Assembly (NCBI RefSeq): GCF_008638365.1
Contig: NZ_VWVU01000007.1
Location: 206,193 to 270,192, forward strand
Length of the DNA: 64,000 bases
Reading direction: 5' to 3'
Origin: Nocardiopsis quinghaiensis
GTDB lineage: Bacteria > Actinomycetota > Actinomycetes > Streptosporangiales > Streptosporangiaceae
Part shown: one piece after another, positions 18,271 to 26,751 of the stretch
Numbering within the stretch: position 1 is the stretch's first letter
Layout: the number at the start of each line of letters is the position of its first letter
Notes under the pieces: generated by a model
The model's input: the letters and a program-made list of their open reading frames with translations, nothing else
Told to the model about the DNA's origin: nothing
The model's database searches: none
Made by a program: the position numbers and the translations under genes

Positions 18271-19204
18271 TGATCTTCGTCGCCTGCAGGTCCTCCGCGA
18301 GTTCAGTGTCCGGGGCACGATCGCGGCCACCGCGGCCGCCCTGGGCTACACGCCCTCGGCGGTCTCCCAGCAACTGGCCACACTGGAGAGGGAGACGGGC
18401 GTGGCGCTGCTGGACCGCTCCGCGCGGGGCGCCGAGCTGACCGACGCCGGGCGGCTCCTGGTGGCCCAGGCCGAGGACATCCTGGCGTTGGTGGAGGCGA
18501 CCGAGTCGGTGCTCGCCGAGCGGTCCGACCTCGCACTCGGTGTGGTCACCGTCACGGCGTTCCCGACCGCCGCCGTGGCGTTCGCGCCCCTGCTCGTGCC
18601 GCGGCTGCGCCGGCACGAGGGGATGCAGCTGCTGCTGCGCCAGACCCTGATGGCCACGGGGACCCAGCAGGTGCGCTCACGGGAGGTGGACGTCGCGCTG
18701 GTCGACGACTGGTCCGGGCAGCACCCGGGGCGCGCCCCGGACAGCGGACTGCGGCACATCCACCTGATGCGCGACCCGATGGTGCTGGCGGTGCCCGAGG
18801 ACCATCCGCTGGCCGATCCCTCCACACCCGTGGCGCTGGAGACGCTGTTGAGCGAGTCGTGGATCGTGACGCCCGGGAGCGAGCGTTCGCGCTACGGCAT
18901 GGACCGGCTCCTGGCCGAGGTGGGCGGCCTGCCCGCGTCGGCCTGGGAGTTCGAGGGGCTGGGAACGGTGCTGAGCCTGGTGTCGCGCGGGATCGGGATC
19001 GCCGCGGTCCCGGCCCTGGCGATGGCGGGCGGACCGGCGGGACTGGTCTACCGCAGGCTGCCCTCCGCCGCGCCCGAGCGGCACGTCTACGCGGTGGTGC
19101 GCTCGGTGACCGCGCGCCGTCCGGCGGTGCAGGTGACCCTGGCCGCCCTACGCGACGCCTCCCGGCAGGTGAGCGGGGAGATCGCCGAGGCCACGGTCGC
19201 GTAG
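18266..19204 (+). CDS. LysR-family transcriptional regulator
   Basis: This 312-residue protein has the LysR winged helix-turn-helix at residues 1-60 (LRRLQVLREF, TIAATAAALGYTPSAVSQQLATLE, GVALLDRS) and a two-lobed periplasmic-binding-like effector domain at about 90-300. It most likely controls the divergent aminotransferase gene and itself. The start ATG 18266 gives the standard MLDLRRLQ N-terminus but has no good ribosome binding site, so the transcript may be leaderless. A near-perfect inverted repeat covers the start. The effector cannot be predicted. Confidence 0.9.
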   Translation: MLDLRRLQVLREFSVRGTIAATAAALGYTPSAVSQQLATLERETGVALLDRSARGAELTDAGRLLVAQAEDILALVEATESVLAERSDLALGVVTVTAFPTAAVAFAPLLVPRLRRHEGMQLLLRQTLMATGTQQVRSREVDVALVDDWSGQHPGRAPDSGLRHIHLMRDPMVLAVPEDHPLADPSTPVALETLLSESWIVTPGSERSRYGMDRLLAEVGGLPASAWEFEGLGTVLSLVSRGIGIAAVPALAMAGGPAGLVYRRLPSAAPERHVYAVVRSVTARRPAVQVTLAALRDASRQVSGEIAEATVA

Positions 19205-19224
19205 CGCGGTGGCCCCGGGACGAC

Positions 19225-19257
19225 GACGCGCGGCCCGCTCCTGGCGGGCCGCGCGTC
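19225..19257 (+). terminator. Terminator after the LysR gene
   Basis: Perfect 14-bp arms (GACGCGCGGCCCGC and its complement) with a 5-base loop lie 20 bp after the stop codon. Confidence 0.8.
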
Positions 19258-19314
19258 GGGTGCGTCGTGTTCGGTTGTGGGACGGTGTCTGGTCGTCGTG
19301 CGCCCGAGCACCGC

Positions 19315-19644
19315 TCACCCTTGGCTTTCCCTGCGGCGCGTCCGGTCGATCCGGCGGCGCAGTCTGCGACAGACATGGCGTGCCCGGTCACGGTCGTCCC
19401 GGGCGTTCCACCATCGCGCGTAGGCTTCCAGTCTCCTTTTTCGCAGTGCCTCCAGCTCGGCCTCCATCCGGTTCACCCTGTGTTCCAGGTCGATGCGCTC
19501 GCGTTCGAACACCGACATGTCACGCTCGTGGAACCCCGCCTCGCGCTCGGCGCTGACGAGCCGTTCGGTGAGGCCTTCGGCGGCGTTGCCGCCACGGGCG
19601 ATCCAGCGTCGGCCGGACTGTGCACTGATGCCTTCGAACCACAC
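19315..19644 (-). CDS. Hypothetical coiled-coil protein
   Basis: I do not recognise this 109-residue protein. From about residue 40 it is strongly charged and heptad-like (FERERIDLEHRVNRMEAELE), ending in an Arg-rich tail, so it may form a coiled coil and bind nucleic acid. It starts with GTG at 19644 without a ribosome binding site; an internal Met at about residue 43 is an alternative. Upstream DNA is less GC-rich than the surroundings. It could be a decayed gene fragment. Confidence 0.4.
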   Translation of the reverse strand: MWFEGISAQSGRRWIARGGNAAEGLTERLVSAEREAGFHERDMSVFERERIDLEHRVNRMEAELEALRKRRLEAYARWWNARDDRDRARHVCRRLRRRIDRTRRRESQG

Positions 19645-19979
19645 ATCAACTGGTGTTTCCCGCAGAGGGACAACATCACAGGTCGCTACGCAAAGAATAC
19701 GGAAAGTGGCAAAGGGCTCAAACCCTTACAAATAACGCATTTCAGGCACAACGGGAGAGCGTGCGCCGTCACAGAACACCCTCGCGGCGACCACCGCCCC
19801 ACCGCGCACAGGGTGCCCACAAGCTTTTCGGGGGGCACTGGCCGCATCCGGCAGCCGGGACGACCCGGGTATCCGTCGTCTCATGCCACGGTCAACACAC
19901 CACCGCGCACAGGAGGCGCCCCACCTCCGTTCCGCCCCCGAGGTGTCCCGGTCCTCCCGTCCCGGCACACGCCCGCCGA
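19645..19979. other. GC-poorer intergenic region
   Basis: These 335 bp include an A-rich stretch near 19690-19750 and proline-coding-like shadow sequence later. No gene, strong hairpin or known motif is seen. It may hold the promoter for the minus-strand hypothetical gene. Confidence 0.4.
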
Positions 19980-21224
19980 TCACACCGCGACCGGCCGCGC
20001 GGCGACCGCCCTCTCGACCCACAGCGGAACCGGAGGCGCCCCCCGCAGCCGCTTGTAGGTCTCCTCGAACCGCTCCAGCGACCGGTGGTGGTCGTGCCGC
20101 AGCGCGATCTCCCGGCTGGCCTCGCCCATGGCGCGCCGGTCCTTCTCCGGGCCGAGCACGGTGAGCAGCCGGTCCGCCAGGCGCTCGACGTCTCCGGGCG
20201 GGAAGAGGAACCCGTTGCGCCCCTCCTCCAGCAGGTGCGGCAGAGCCATCGCGTCGGCGGCCACCACCGGCAGACCGGTGGACATCGCCTCCAGGGTGGC
20301 GATGCTCTGCAGTTCGGCCACGCCGGCGATGGCGAAGGCGTCCCCCGCCGCGTACACCAGCGGCAGGTCCTCGTCCGGCACGAACCCCAGGAAGAACACC
20401 CGGTCGGCCACCCCCAGCTCCACCGCCAGCGCGCGCAGCTCCTTCTCGCGCTGACCGACCCCCGCCAGGGCCAGCTGGGCGTCCCGTTCCGGCACGATCC
20501 CGGCCAGCGCCCGGATCGTGTCGCCGATCCGCTTCTCCTCGTCCAGCCGCCCCACGAACACGATCGTGTCCCGGTCGGGCAGGCCGAACCTCCGGCGCGC
20601 CGCCGCCCGGTCCCCGCCCCGGGGGTGGAACCGCTCCAGGTCGATCCCGCACGAGATGTCCTCGACCGTGCGGGCGAACCCCTGTTCCCGTAGCAGCCGT
20701 GCCGCGCGCGGCGTCGGTGTGGTCACGTAGTCGGCCTCGCTCGCCACCCGGACCATGTCCTTCCAGGCCAGTGTCCCCGCCAGCTCCCGCATCGGAGCGG
20801 GCACCCGTGCGTGCGCGTACAGGTTGTCCGGCATGAAGTGGTTGGTCAGCACCACCGGGATACCGGCCGCCCGGCCCTTGCGCAGCGCCGACCGGCTGAG
20901 CGGGAAGTGGCTCTGCGCGTGTACGACGTCCGGGTCCATGCGCTGCACGATCCTGGCGATGTGCCCGCCCAGTCCCAGCGGGACGGCGGCGCGCATGCTG
21001 GGTTGGAAGGGTATGGGGGCCGAGCGCATCCGGTGCTCGGTCACCGCGCCGTTGACCGTCACGTACGGTTCGCCCCGCTCGGAGGGGCACGCCACGTGGA
21101 CACGGTGTCCCCGCCGCGCCAGCCCCTCGGCCAGGCGATGGGTGAAGTACCCGGCGCCGTTGACGTCGGGAGGATAGGTATCGGTGGCGATCAGGACCCG
21201 CAGCGGGCGGTCGGACTGGGCCAT
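19980..21224 (-). CDS. GT4 glycosyltransferase (glycolipid type)
   Basis: This 414-residue GT-B enzyme starts RVLIATDTYPPDVNGAGYF, the pattern of GT4 enzymes that act on lipid acceptors such as diacylglycerol or phosphatidylinositol. It shows HAQSHFPLSRSALRKG, TNHFMPDN, FVGRLDEEKRIGDTI for the nucleotide sugar, and the E-x7-E motif in AELQSIATLEAMSTGLPVVA. ATG 21224 has AAGGAG seven bases upstream. It lies 16 bp behind the DMT-transporter gene and forms an operon with it. The acceptor is unknown. Confidence 0.86.
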   Translation of the reverse strand: MAQSDRPLRVLIATDTYPPDVNGAGYFTHRLAEGLARRGHRVHVACPSERGEPYVTVNGAVTEHRMRSAPIPFQPSMRAAVPLGLGGHIARIVQRMDPDVVHAQSHFPLSRSALRKGRAAGIPVVLTNHFMPDNLYAHARVPAPMRELAGTLAWKDMVRVASEADYVTTPTPRAARLLREQGFARTVEDISCGIDLERFHPRGGDRAAARRRFGLPDRDTIVFVGRLDEEKRIGDTIRALAGIVPERDAQLALAGVGQREKELRALAVELGVADRVFFLGFVPDEDLPLVYAAGDAFAIAGVAELQSIATLEAMSTGLPVVAADAMALPHLLEEGRNGFLFPPGDVERLADRLLTVLGPEKDRRAMGEASREIALRHDHHRSLERFEETYKRLRGAPPVPLWVERAVAARPVAV

Positions 21225-21240
21225 GGTGGAACTCCTTCGT

Positions 21241-22137
21241 TCAGCGTGTGGGGGTACGGGAGCTGGTCCCGGTGTGTCCGGGGCCCCGCGGGGCCTCGGG
21301 GTTGCGGTGGCGCGCCTGCGCCAGCGCGATGGTCCCGGCGACCGCCAGGACGGTGAAGGCCAGCGCGCCCAGCTGGGCGGGCGGGGTCCTCGGCGCCCCC
21401 TCCCCCAGGAGCAGGGCCCCGATGGCCACACCGACCACCGGGTCGGTGATCAGGAGGGCCGCGTAGGCGGCCGAGAAGTGCCCGGTCCGGTAGGCGTTCT
21501 GCATCAGCAGGGCGCCGAAGACCCCGGTCGCCAGGGCGAGCGGGGTCAGCCAGCTGATGACGCTGGTCCAGTCCTCGTGGGCGTTCGCGGTGATGACCCG
21601 TGCCAGCCCCGACGTGGTGCCCATGGCCGCCCCGCCCGCGAGGGCGAGCAGGATGGCCCGGGCCGAGCTGTTCATCCAGTGCGCGGTGAGGTGGACGAGG
21701 AACCCGGCGCCGAGGGCGGTCCCGGTGAGGACCAGCGCCGCGCCCGTGGTCATGGTGGGGGTGTCGGCCGCGTGCGGGAACAGGGAGAGCACCCCGACGA
21801 GGCCCACCATGACGGCGGCCCCGGCGACGATCTGGGAGAGGCCGACCCTGCGGCCGCTGAACACGGCCGACAGCACGATGGCGAAGAGCAGGCCCGTCAC
21901 GCCGATCGGCTGGATGATGGTCAGCGGAGCGCTGCTGAGGGCGACCAGGTGCAGGAGCGAGCCCAGGACCGCGGCGGCGCTGCCGATCATCCAGCGGGGC
22001 TGGCGGAGCAGGTGCAGCAGGAAGCCCCCGCGCGCCACCTGGTGTCCCGGGGCGCGGACGGCGTCGCGCTCCTGGAGGGCGGAGCCGAGCGCCAGGGTGA
22101 ACGCGCCCGCCACGGCGATCAGGACCGACAGCAGCAT
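21241..22137 (-). CDS. DMT-superfamily (EamA-like) transporter
   Basis: This 298-residue membrane protein has nine to ten hydrophobic helices, a duplicated five-helix layout, and ends in a short basic tail. Segments such as LVALSSAPLTIIQPIGVTGLLF and YAALLITDPVVGVAIGALLLGE (quoted in part) are typical of the EamA/SMR-like DMT carriers, which move metabolites or lipid-linked intermediates. The start ATG 22137 follows GGGAGGG by about nine bases; GTG 22143 is an alternative. It is the first gene of a two-gene unit with the GT4 glycosyltransferase, so a role in moving a glycolipid or polyprenyl carrier is plausible. Confidence 0.8.
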   Translation of the reverse strand: MLLSVLIAVAGAFTLALGSALQERDAVRAPGHQVARGGFLLHLLRQPRWMIGSAAAVLGSLLHLVALSSAPLTIIQPIGVTGLLFAIVLSAVFSGRRVGLSQIVAGAAVMVGLVGVLSLFPHAADTPTMTTGAALVLTGTALGAGFLVHLTAHWMNSSARAILLALAGGAAMGTTSGLARVITANAHEDWTSVISWLTPLALATGVFGALLMQNAYRTGHFSAAYAALLITDPVVGVAIGALLLGEGAPRTPPAQLGALAFTVLAVAGTIALAQARHRNPEAPRGPGHTGTSSRTPTR

Positions 22138-22492
22138 CGGCACCGCCCTCCCGTGTGCCCCGGGGCCGTCCCCCACATCCCCTGCATCGTGTCCTCCGAC
22201 GCTCGATTCCGGCCCGCGCGCACCGGCTGCGGATAGGGCCACAACCGTACGGACGGGCGTCATGCCGCGGCGATAACGGCAGCTCCCGTCCTGAGGTGGT
22301 GTTCACCCCACCTCCGCGACGGGGCCGCCCCGGATCCGCTGCTCCTCCCCGAGGGGACGGTCTCGTCACAGCGCCCGCGTGAGCGGAGCAGGTCGAAAAA
22401 GCGGGCAGGGGTCCGTCCCGACGCGGACGGGTTCGGTGGCCGATGGCCTCCGGGGGTGTGCCTCCGCGGAAGCCCATGACACTATGTCCGGT
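22138..22492. other. Divergent intergenic region
   Basis: This stretch of about 355 bp separates the DMT transporter (minus) from the hexosaminidase (plus). Apart from the dre site at its right end I see no gene or strong structure. Confidence 0.4.
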
Positions 22493-22508
22493 ATTGGTCT
22501 AGACCGGA
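22493..22508. promoter_or_regulatory. dre operator for a DasR-type repressor
   Basis: ATTGGTCTAGACCGGA has the perfect core GGTCTAGACC and closely fits the DasR responsive element known from Streptomyces (consensus around ACTGGTCTAGACCAGT). It lies 15 bp upstream of the GTG of a beta-N-acetylhexosaminidase, a typical DasR target, so GlcNAc-derived sugar phosphates should relieve repression. Confidence 0.85.
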
Positions 22509-22523
22509 TAGGAGCGGTTCCCC

Positions 22524-24116
22524 GTGCCTGACACCTCCCCCTTCTCCAGCCGTCCCGTCATCCCCCGTCCCGCCACGGCGGTCGGGGATGGCACCGAGGG
22601 ACTCACCCTCGCCTCGTCGACCAGGGTGTCCGCCGACCCCGAAGCCCGGGGCACGCTCATGTGGCTCCAGCGTGAACTCGGGGCGGCCACCGGGCTGTCC
22701 CTGGCCACCGGCGACGAGGACAGCGCCCAGATCCGGTTGAGCGTGGACGCCGAGGCGGGCCTGGGCCGCGAGGGCTACCGGCTGATCGTGGACGGCGAGG
22801 GGGCCATCATCGTCGGCAACGACCCCGCCGGGGTGTTCTACGGTGCGCAGACCCTCCGCCAGCTGCTTCCCGCCGACGCCTACCGCGACGCCCCGCTGGG
22901 CGGCGCCGCGTGGTCCCTGCCCGCGGTGAGCGTCACCGACGCGCCGCGCTTCCGCTGGCGGGGGGTGATGCTGGACGTGGCCCGCCACTTCGTTCCCAAG
23001 CGCGAGGTACTGCGGTTCATCGACCTGATGGCCATGCACAAGCTCAACGTGCTGCACCTGCACCTGACCGACGACCAGGGCTGGCGTGTGGAGATCCGCC
23101 GCTACCCGAAACTGACCGAGGACGCCTCCTGGAGGGCCGAGAGCCAGCAGGGCACCGGCAGGCCGCCGGTGTTCGACAACCGCCCGCACGGCGGTTTCTT
23201 CACCCAGGACGACATCCGCGAGATCGTCGCCTACGCCGACGCCCGGCACGTCGCGGTCGTCCCCGAGATCGACGTGCCCGGCCACTCCCAGGCGGCCATC
23301 CACGCCTATCCCGAGCTGGGGGAGAGCGGGCGGATCCCGGTGGGGACCCAGTGGGGCGTCTTCGAGGAGGTGCTCGCGGTGACCGACGACGTCCTGGAGT
23401 TCTACCGCAACGTCTTCGACGAGCTGATGGAGCTGTTCCCGAGCACCTACGTCCACGTGGGCGGCGACGAGTGCCCCAAGGACCAGTGGAAGGCGAGCGA
23501 GTCCGCGCAGAAGCGGATCAAGGAGGAGGGGCTGGCCGACGAGGACGAGCTGCAGAGCTGGTTCATCCGCCAGCTGGACGAGCACCTGACCTCGCGCGGG
23601 CGCCGTCTGGTGGGCTGGGACGAGATCCTGGAGGGAGGTGTCGCGCCCGGGGCGACCGTGATGTCGTGGCGCGGCGAGGAGGGCGGTGTCGCCGCGGCCC
23701 GCGCCGGACACGACGTGGTCATGGCCCCCACCCACACCTCCTACCTGGACTACAGGCAGTCGGACTCCCATGACGAGCCGGTCAGGGTGGGCACGCTGCT
23801 GCGGACCGAGGACGTCTACCTGGCCGAGCCGGTGCCCTCCGGCCTCACCGAGGAGGAGGCCGGGCACGTCCTGGGCGCGCAGGTGAACGTGTGGACCGAG
23901 CACATCGACACGCCGCGCAGGCTGGACTACATGGTCTTCCCGAGGCTGTCGGCGTTCGCCGAGCAGGTGTGGTCCGCCGGGGATCGCGACTACGCCGAGT
24001 TCGAGCCGCGCCTGAGGCGGCACCTGGAGCGGCTCGACGCGGCCGGGGTGGAGTACCGCCCGCTGGAGGGGCCGCGCCCGTGGCACACCCGCCCGGGCGT
24101 CGTGGGCTGGGGCTGA
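22524..24116 (+). CDS. Beta-N-acetylhexosaminidase (GH20)
   Basis: This 530-residue GH20 enzyme removes terminal GlcNAc from chitin-derived or other oligosaccharides by substrate-assisted catalysis. An N-terminal GH20b domain (about 1-140) leads to the catalytic barrel, with RFRWRGVMLDVARHFVP, LNVLHLHLTDDQGWR, and the catalytic Asp315-Glu316 pair in VHVGGDECPK. No signal peptide is seen, so it acts in the cytoplasm on imported chito-oligosaccharides. GTG 22524 has GGAG nine bases upstream. A dre site directly upstream places it in the DasR regulon. Confidence 0.93.
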   Translation: MPDTSPFSSRPVIPRPATAVGDGTEGLTLASSTRVSADPEARGTLMWLQRELGAATGLSLATGDEDSAQIRLSVDAEAGLGREGYRLIVDGEGAIIVGNDPAGVFYGAQTLRQLLPADAYRDAPLGGAAWSLPAVSVTDAPRFRWRGVMLDVARHFVPKREVLRFIDLMAMHKLNVLHLHLTDDQGWRVEIRRYPKLTEDASWRAESQQGTGRPPVFDNRPHGGFFTQDDIREIVAYADARHVAVVPEIDVPGHSQAAIHAYPELGESGRIPVGTQWGVFEEVLAVTDDVLEFYRNVFDELMELFPSTYVHVGGDECPKDQWKASESAQKRIKEEGLADEDELQSWFIRQLDEHLTSRGRRLVGWDEILEGGVAPGATVMSWRGEEGGVAAARAGHDVVMAPTHTSYLDYRQSDSHDEPVRVGTLLRTEDVYLAEPVPSGLTEEEAGHVLGAQVNVWTEHIDTPRRLDYMVFPRLSAFAEQVWSAGDRDYAEFEPRLRRHLERLDAAGVEYRPLEGPRPWHTRPGVVGWG

Positions 24117-24150
24117 CCGCCGCGGAGCCCGGCGCGCCCGGGGACACCCC

Positions 24151-25392
24151 TCAGAAGTAGGTGGCCACCGCGTCCACCACGGTGTCCCGGTCGTCCACCA
24201 CCGGGATGACCTGCCAGCGGTCGAACGCCGTGCACGGGTGCGAGATCCCGAAGGAGACCAGGTCGCCGGGGCTGACCTCCAGCCCCGGCGGCACGCTCAG
24301 GTAGGCGTGGTGGTCGTTGAGGTCGGTCACCTCCAGGCCCCGTGCCGCCACGGTGCTCCCGTCCGCGCGCCGCAGCCGGCGCGGGACCGGGAACCCCTGG
24401 TCGTAGTTGGCCTCACGACGGCCCAGGGCGGCGATCGCCAGGCCGTCCTCCGGAACGGAGATGACCTGCGCCCACAGCTCCAGGGCCCCGGACAGGGCCC
24501 CGGGCCCCTCCGGCAGGCGGCGGTAGGGGGTCGTGCGCTGGTACAGGCCGTCGTCGTGGGCCACGTAGGCGCCGCTGCGCAGGATCGGGACGACGTCCCC
24601 GCGGCCGCCGACCTCCTCGGCGACCAGGTCGAACCACGCGCTGCCGCCCACCGACAGCACCGGCCGGTCCACCCCGTACCCGGCGGCCAGGGCCTCGGCG
24701 TCCCCCAGCAGCTCGCGCAGGAATCCGCGGACGCCGTCGGCATCGCCGAGCGGCCCCTCGTACCCCGCGACACCGGCCAGTTCCAGGCCGGGCGCGTCGG
24801 CCACGGCACGGGCCGCCGCGAGCACCTGTTCGCGGGTGCGGCAGCCGGTACGGCCGCCGGGGATCCCGCGTTCGACCATCACGCGCAGGGGGCGACCGCC
24901 GGGCCGGTCGGCCGCACCGCGCGCCGCAGCCGCGACCCCCTCGGCGGAGTCGGCGCAGAACAGGAACTCGAAGTCGGGGTCCCGGTCGAGTTCGGCGGCC
25001 ACCCAGCGCAGCACCCGGACGTCCAGCAACTCGTTGGCGAGCAGGATCCGGCGCACGCCGAACCGGCGGAAGTCCAGGACCTGGTTGGCGGTGGCGGCGG
25101 TGACCCCCCAGGCCCCCGCGTCCAGTTGGCGCTGGATGAGGGCCGGGGCCATGGAGGTCTTGCCGTGCGGGGCGAACAGCAGGCGGTGGCGCTCGGTGAA
25201 CCCGGAGAGCGCGGCGATGTTGCGCTCCAGGGCGGAGGCCCGCAGCACCATCAGCGGCCAGGTGAACGGTCCGGTGAACAGGTGGTCGCGGCGGGCCGCG
25301 AACTCCTCCAGGGAGATCGGTTCGCCCGTCCACCACAGGCCCTTGGTGCGCCAGTCGACGTGTTCCTGGGGGACGGTCAGCCGGTCACTCAC
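24151..25392 (-). CDS. D-serine dehydratase-like / D-threonine aldolase-family PLP enzyme
   Basis: This 413-residue protein has the alanine-racemase-type N-terminal barrel with the PLP lysine in FAPHGKTSMAP, and a C-terminal domain ending DLVSFGISHPCTAFDRW. In this fold-type III family the metal-binding pair is His-x-Cys in D-serine dehydratases and His-x-Asp in D-threonine aldolases. Here the pair is H-P-C, favouring deamination of D-serine or a related D-amino acid. GTG 25392 is chosen because AGGAGG lies ten bases upstream; GTG 25401 would be only one base from it. It is convergent with the GH20 gene. Confidence 0.82.
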   Translation of the reverse strand: MSDRLTVPQEHVDWRTKGLWWTGEPISLEEFAARRDHLFTGPFTWPLMVLRASALERNIAALSGFTERHRLLFAPHGKTSMAPALIQRQLDAGAWGVTAATANQVLDFRRFGVRRILLANELLDVRVLRWVAAELDRDPDFEFLFCADSAEGVAAAARGAADRPGGRPLRVMVERGIPGGRTGCRTREQVLAAARAVADAPGLELAGVAGYEGPLGDADGVRGFLRELLGDAEALAAGYGVDRPVLSVGGSAWFDLVAEEVGGRGDVVPILRSGAYVAHDDGLYQRTTPYRRLPEGPGALSGALELWAQVISVPEDGLAIAALGRREANYDQGFPVPRRLRRADGSTVAARGLEVTDLNDHHAYLSVPPGLEVSPGDLVSFGISHPCTAFDRWQVIPVVDDRDTVVDAVATYF

Positions 25393-25423
25393 GTGGTGCA
25401 CGCCTCCTGTGCCTGTGCCCCGC

Positions 25424-25452
25424 CCCGGGAGGCCCGGTGGGCGCCTCCCGGG
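25424..25452 (-). terminator. Terminator after the GDPD gene
   Basis: Ten-bp arms CCCGGGAGGC and GCCTCCCGGG with a 9-base loop lie about 80 bp after the GDPD stop and before the next minus-strand gene. Confidence 0.65.
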
Positions 25453-25532
25453 ACAGGGCCTCGGTGTGGTCCGGACCGATCATCCCACCGGTCCGTACCG
25501 GTGGCCAGGGCGCGGTCGGAACCGGGGCGCGG

Positions 25533-26498
25533 TCAGCGGAACACGGACACGGGCGGCTTGACGATCCTGACGGTGGGCCGGGACCCCTCGCGGCGGGCGG
25601 CGGCCGCCTCCAGCCCGACCTCGGGGAAGTCGGTGATGAACCCGTCGACCCTCCACTTGAGGACGGCGTCCATGCGGGACCGCTCGTTGATGGTGTAGGG
25701 CATGATCTCCAGCCCCGCGTCGTGTACCCGCTCGACGTAGGCGGAGTCGATGGTGGTGTGGTTGGGGTTGATCATCTGCGCCCAGGTGAACTCGGAGATC
25801 CGGCTCTCGGGAACCCTGCCGAGCAGGGCGTGCGGCACGGACGGCAACAGGTCCTTGGAGCGGCGCACCGACTCCCAGTCGAAGCTCTGCACGACGAGGC
25901 GCCGGGACTCGCGGGACGAGCCGGACTCCAGCCAGCCCTCGCGCCCGTCGAACTCGGCGGCGACCTCCTTCTCCACGCCGGGGTGGAGCTCGGGTGACTT
26001 GAGCTCCAGGAAGAGGTCGAGGTCCAGCGCCTCCATCCGGTCGAGCGCCTCCGCGAAGGTGGGGACCCTCTCACCCTCGAAGGAGGGGTCGAACCACGAT
26101 CCGGCGTCGAGCTCGCGGATCTCGGCCATGGTGAAGTCGCTGACGCTGTAGGGATCGCGGTCGGGGAAGACGTCCTCGACGTTGGTGGTGCGTTCCAGGG
26201 TGGTGTCGTGGAGCAGGACGAGAACGTCGTCCTCCGTGCGCTGGACGTCGACCTCGACGGTCTCGGCTCCGAGCTCGTGTGCCGTGTCGAGGGCGACAAG
26301 GGTGTTCTCGGGGGCGTGGCCGGACGCTCCCCGGTGGGCGACCACGGTCAGTGGCTGTCTCGATGGTCCGTACTCGATGGACACGGGTCTGTCATGACGT
26401 GACCCCGAGGGCTCGGGGGCCTGTGCTGCGGACGATGCGCTCGCACTGACGGCGACGATGAACGATACGGCTGCGACGACGATCCCGATGCGCTGCAC
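25533..26498 (-). CDS. Secreted glycerophosphodiester phosphodiesterase
   Basis: This 321-residue exported GDPD hydrolyses glycerophosphodiesters to glycerol-3-phosphate and an alcohol. An N-terminal signal peptide (about 1-30, hydrophobic IGIVVAAVSFIVAV then SASASSAA) precedes the TIM-barrel domain. Catalytic features are VVAHRGASGHAPENT with its His-Arg and Glu, EVDVQRTEDDVLVLLHD with the metal-binding Glu and Asp and second His, and a LELKS strand. GTG 26498 is chosen because GGGAGG sits just upstream and the signal peptide follows at once. Phosphate scavenging is the usual role. An inverted repeat lies 54 bp upstream. Confidence 0.9.
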   Translation of the reverse strand: MQRIGIVVAAVSFIVAVSASASSAAQAPEPSGSRHDRPVSIEYGPSRQPLTVVAHRGASGHAPENTLVALDTAHELGAETVEVDVQRTEDDVLVLLHDTTLERTTNVEDVFPDRDPYSVSDFTMAEIRELDAGSWFDPSFEGERVPTFAEALDRMEALDLDLFLELKSPELHPGVEKEVAAEFDGREGWLESGSSRESRRLVVQSFDWESVRRSKDLLPSVPHALLGRVPESRISEFTWAQMINPNHTTIDSAYVERVHDAGLEIMPYTINERSRMDAVLKWRVDGFITDFPEVGLEAAAARREGSRPTVRIVKPPVSVFR

Positions 26499-26551
26499 CG
26501 GACCTCCCAAGTGCGCGTGGACTGGGCGACCGTCCCCAGACTGAGTGCGGA

Positions 26552-26571
26552 TGGTGACCGGTCGGTTACCA
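26552..26571. promoter_or_regulatory. Inverted repeat upstream of GDPD
   Basis: TGGTGACC and GGTTACCA (one mismatch, 4-bp spacer) lie in the divergent region 54 bp upstream of the GDPD start. It is an operator candidate; I could not match it to a PhoP box. Confidence 0.3.
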
Positions 26572-26751
26572 CGCGCGGAGCAGCCGGTGATCCGCCGCCC
26601 ATCATCTGGTGGGTACGCCACGAGTGCGACGAAATTCTCACTTAATGCATCCATTTGGTCACTTCATGTGCGTTCTTTGACTCCGCAGCCTCCCGTTGAT
26701 TACGGAGAGCCTGCGACCATCACTAGGAGTAGTCGATGGGAAGGAAGACTC

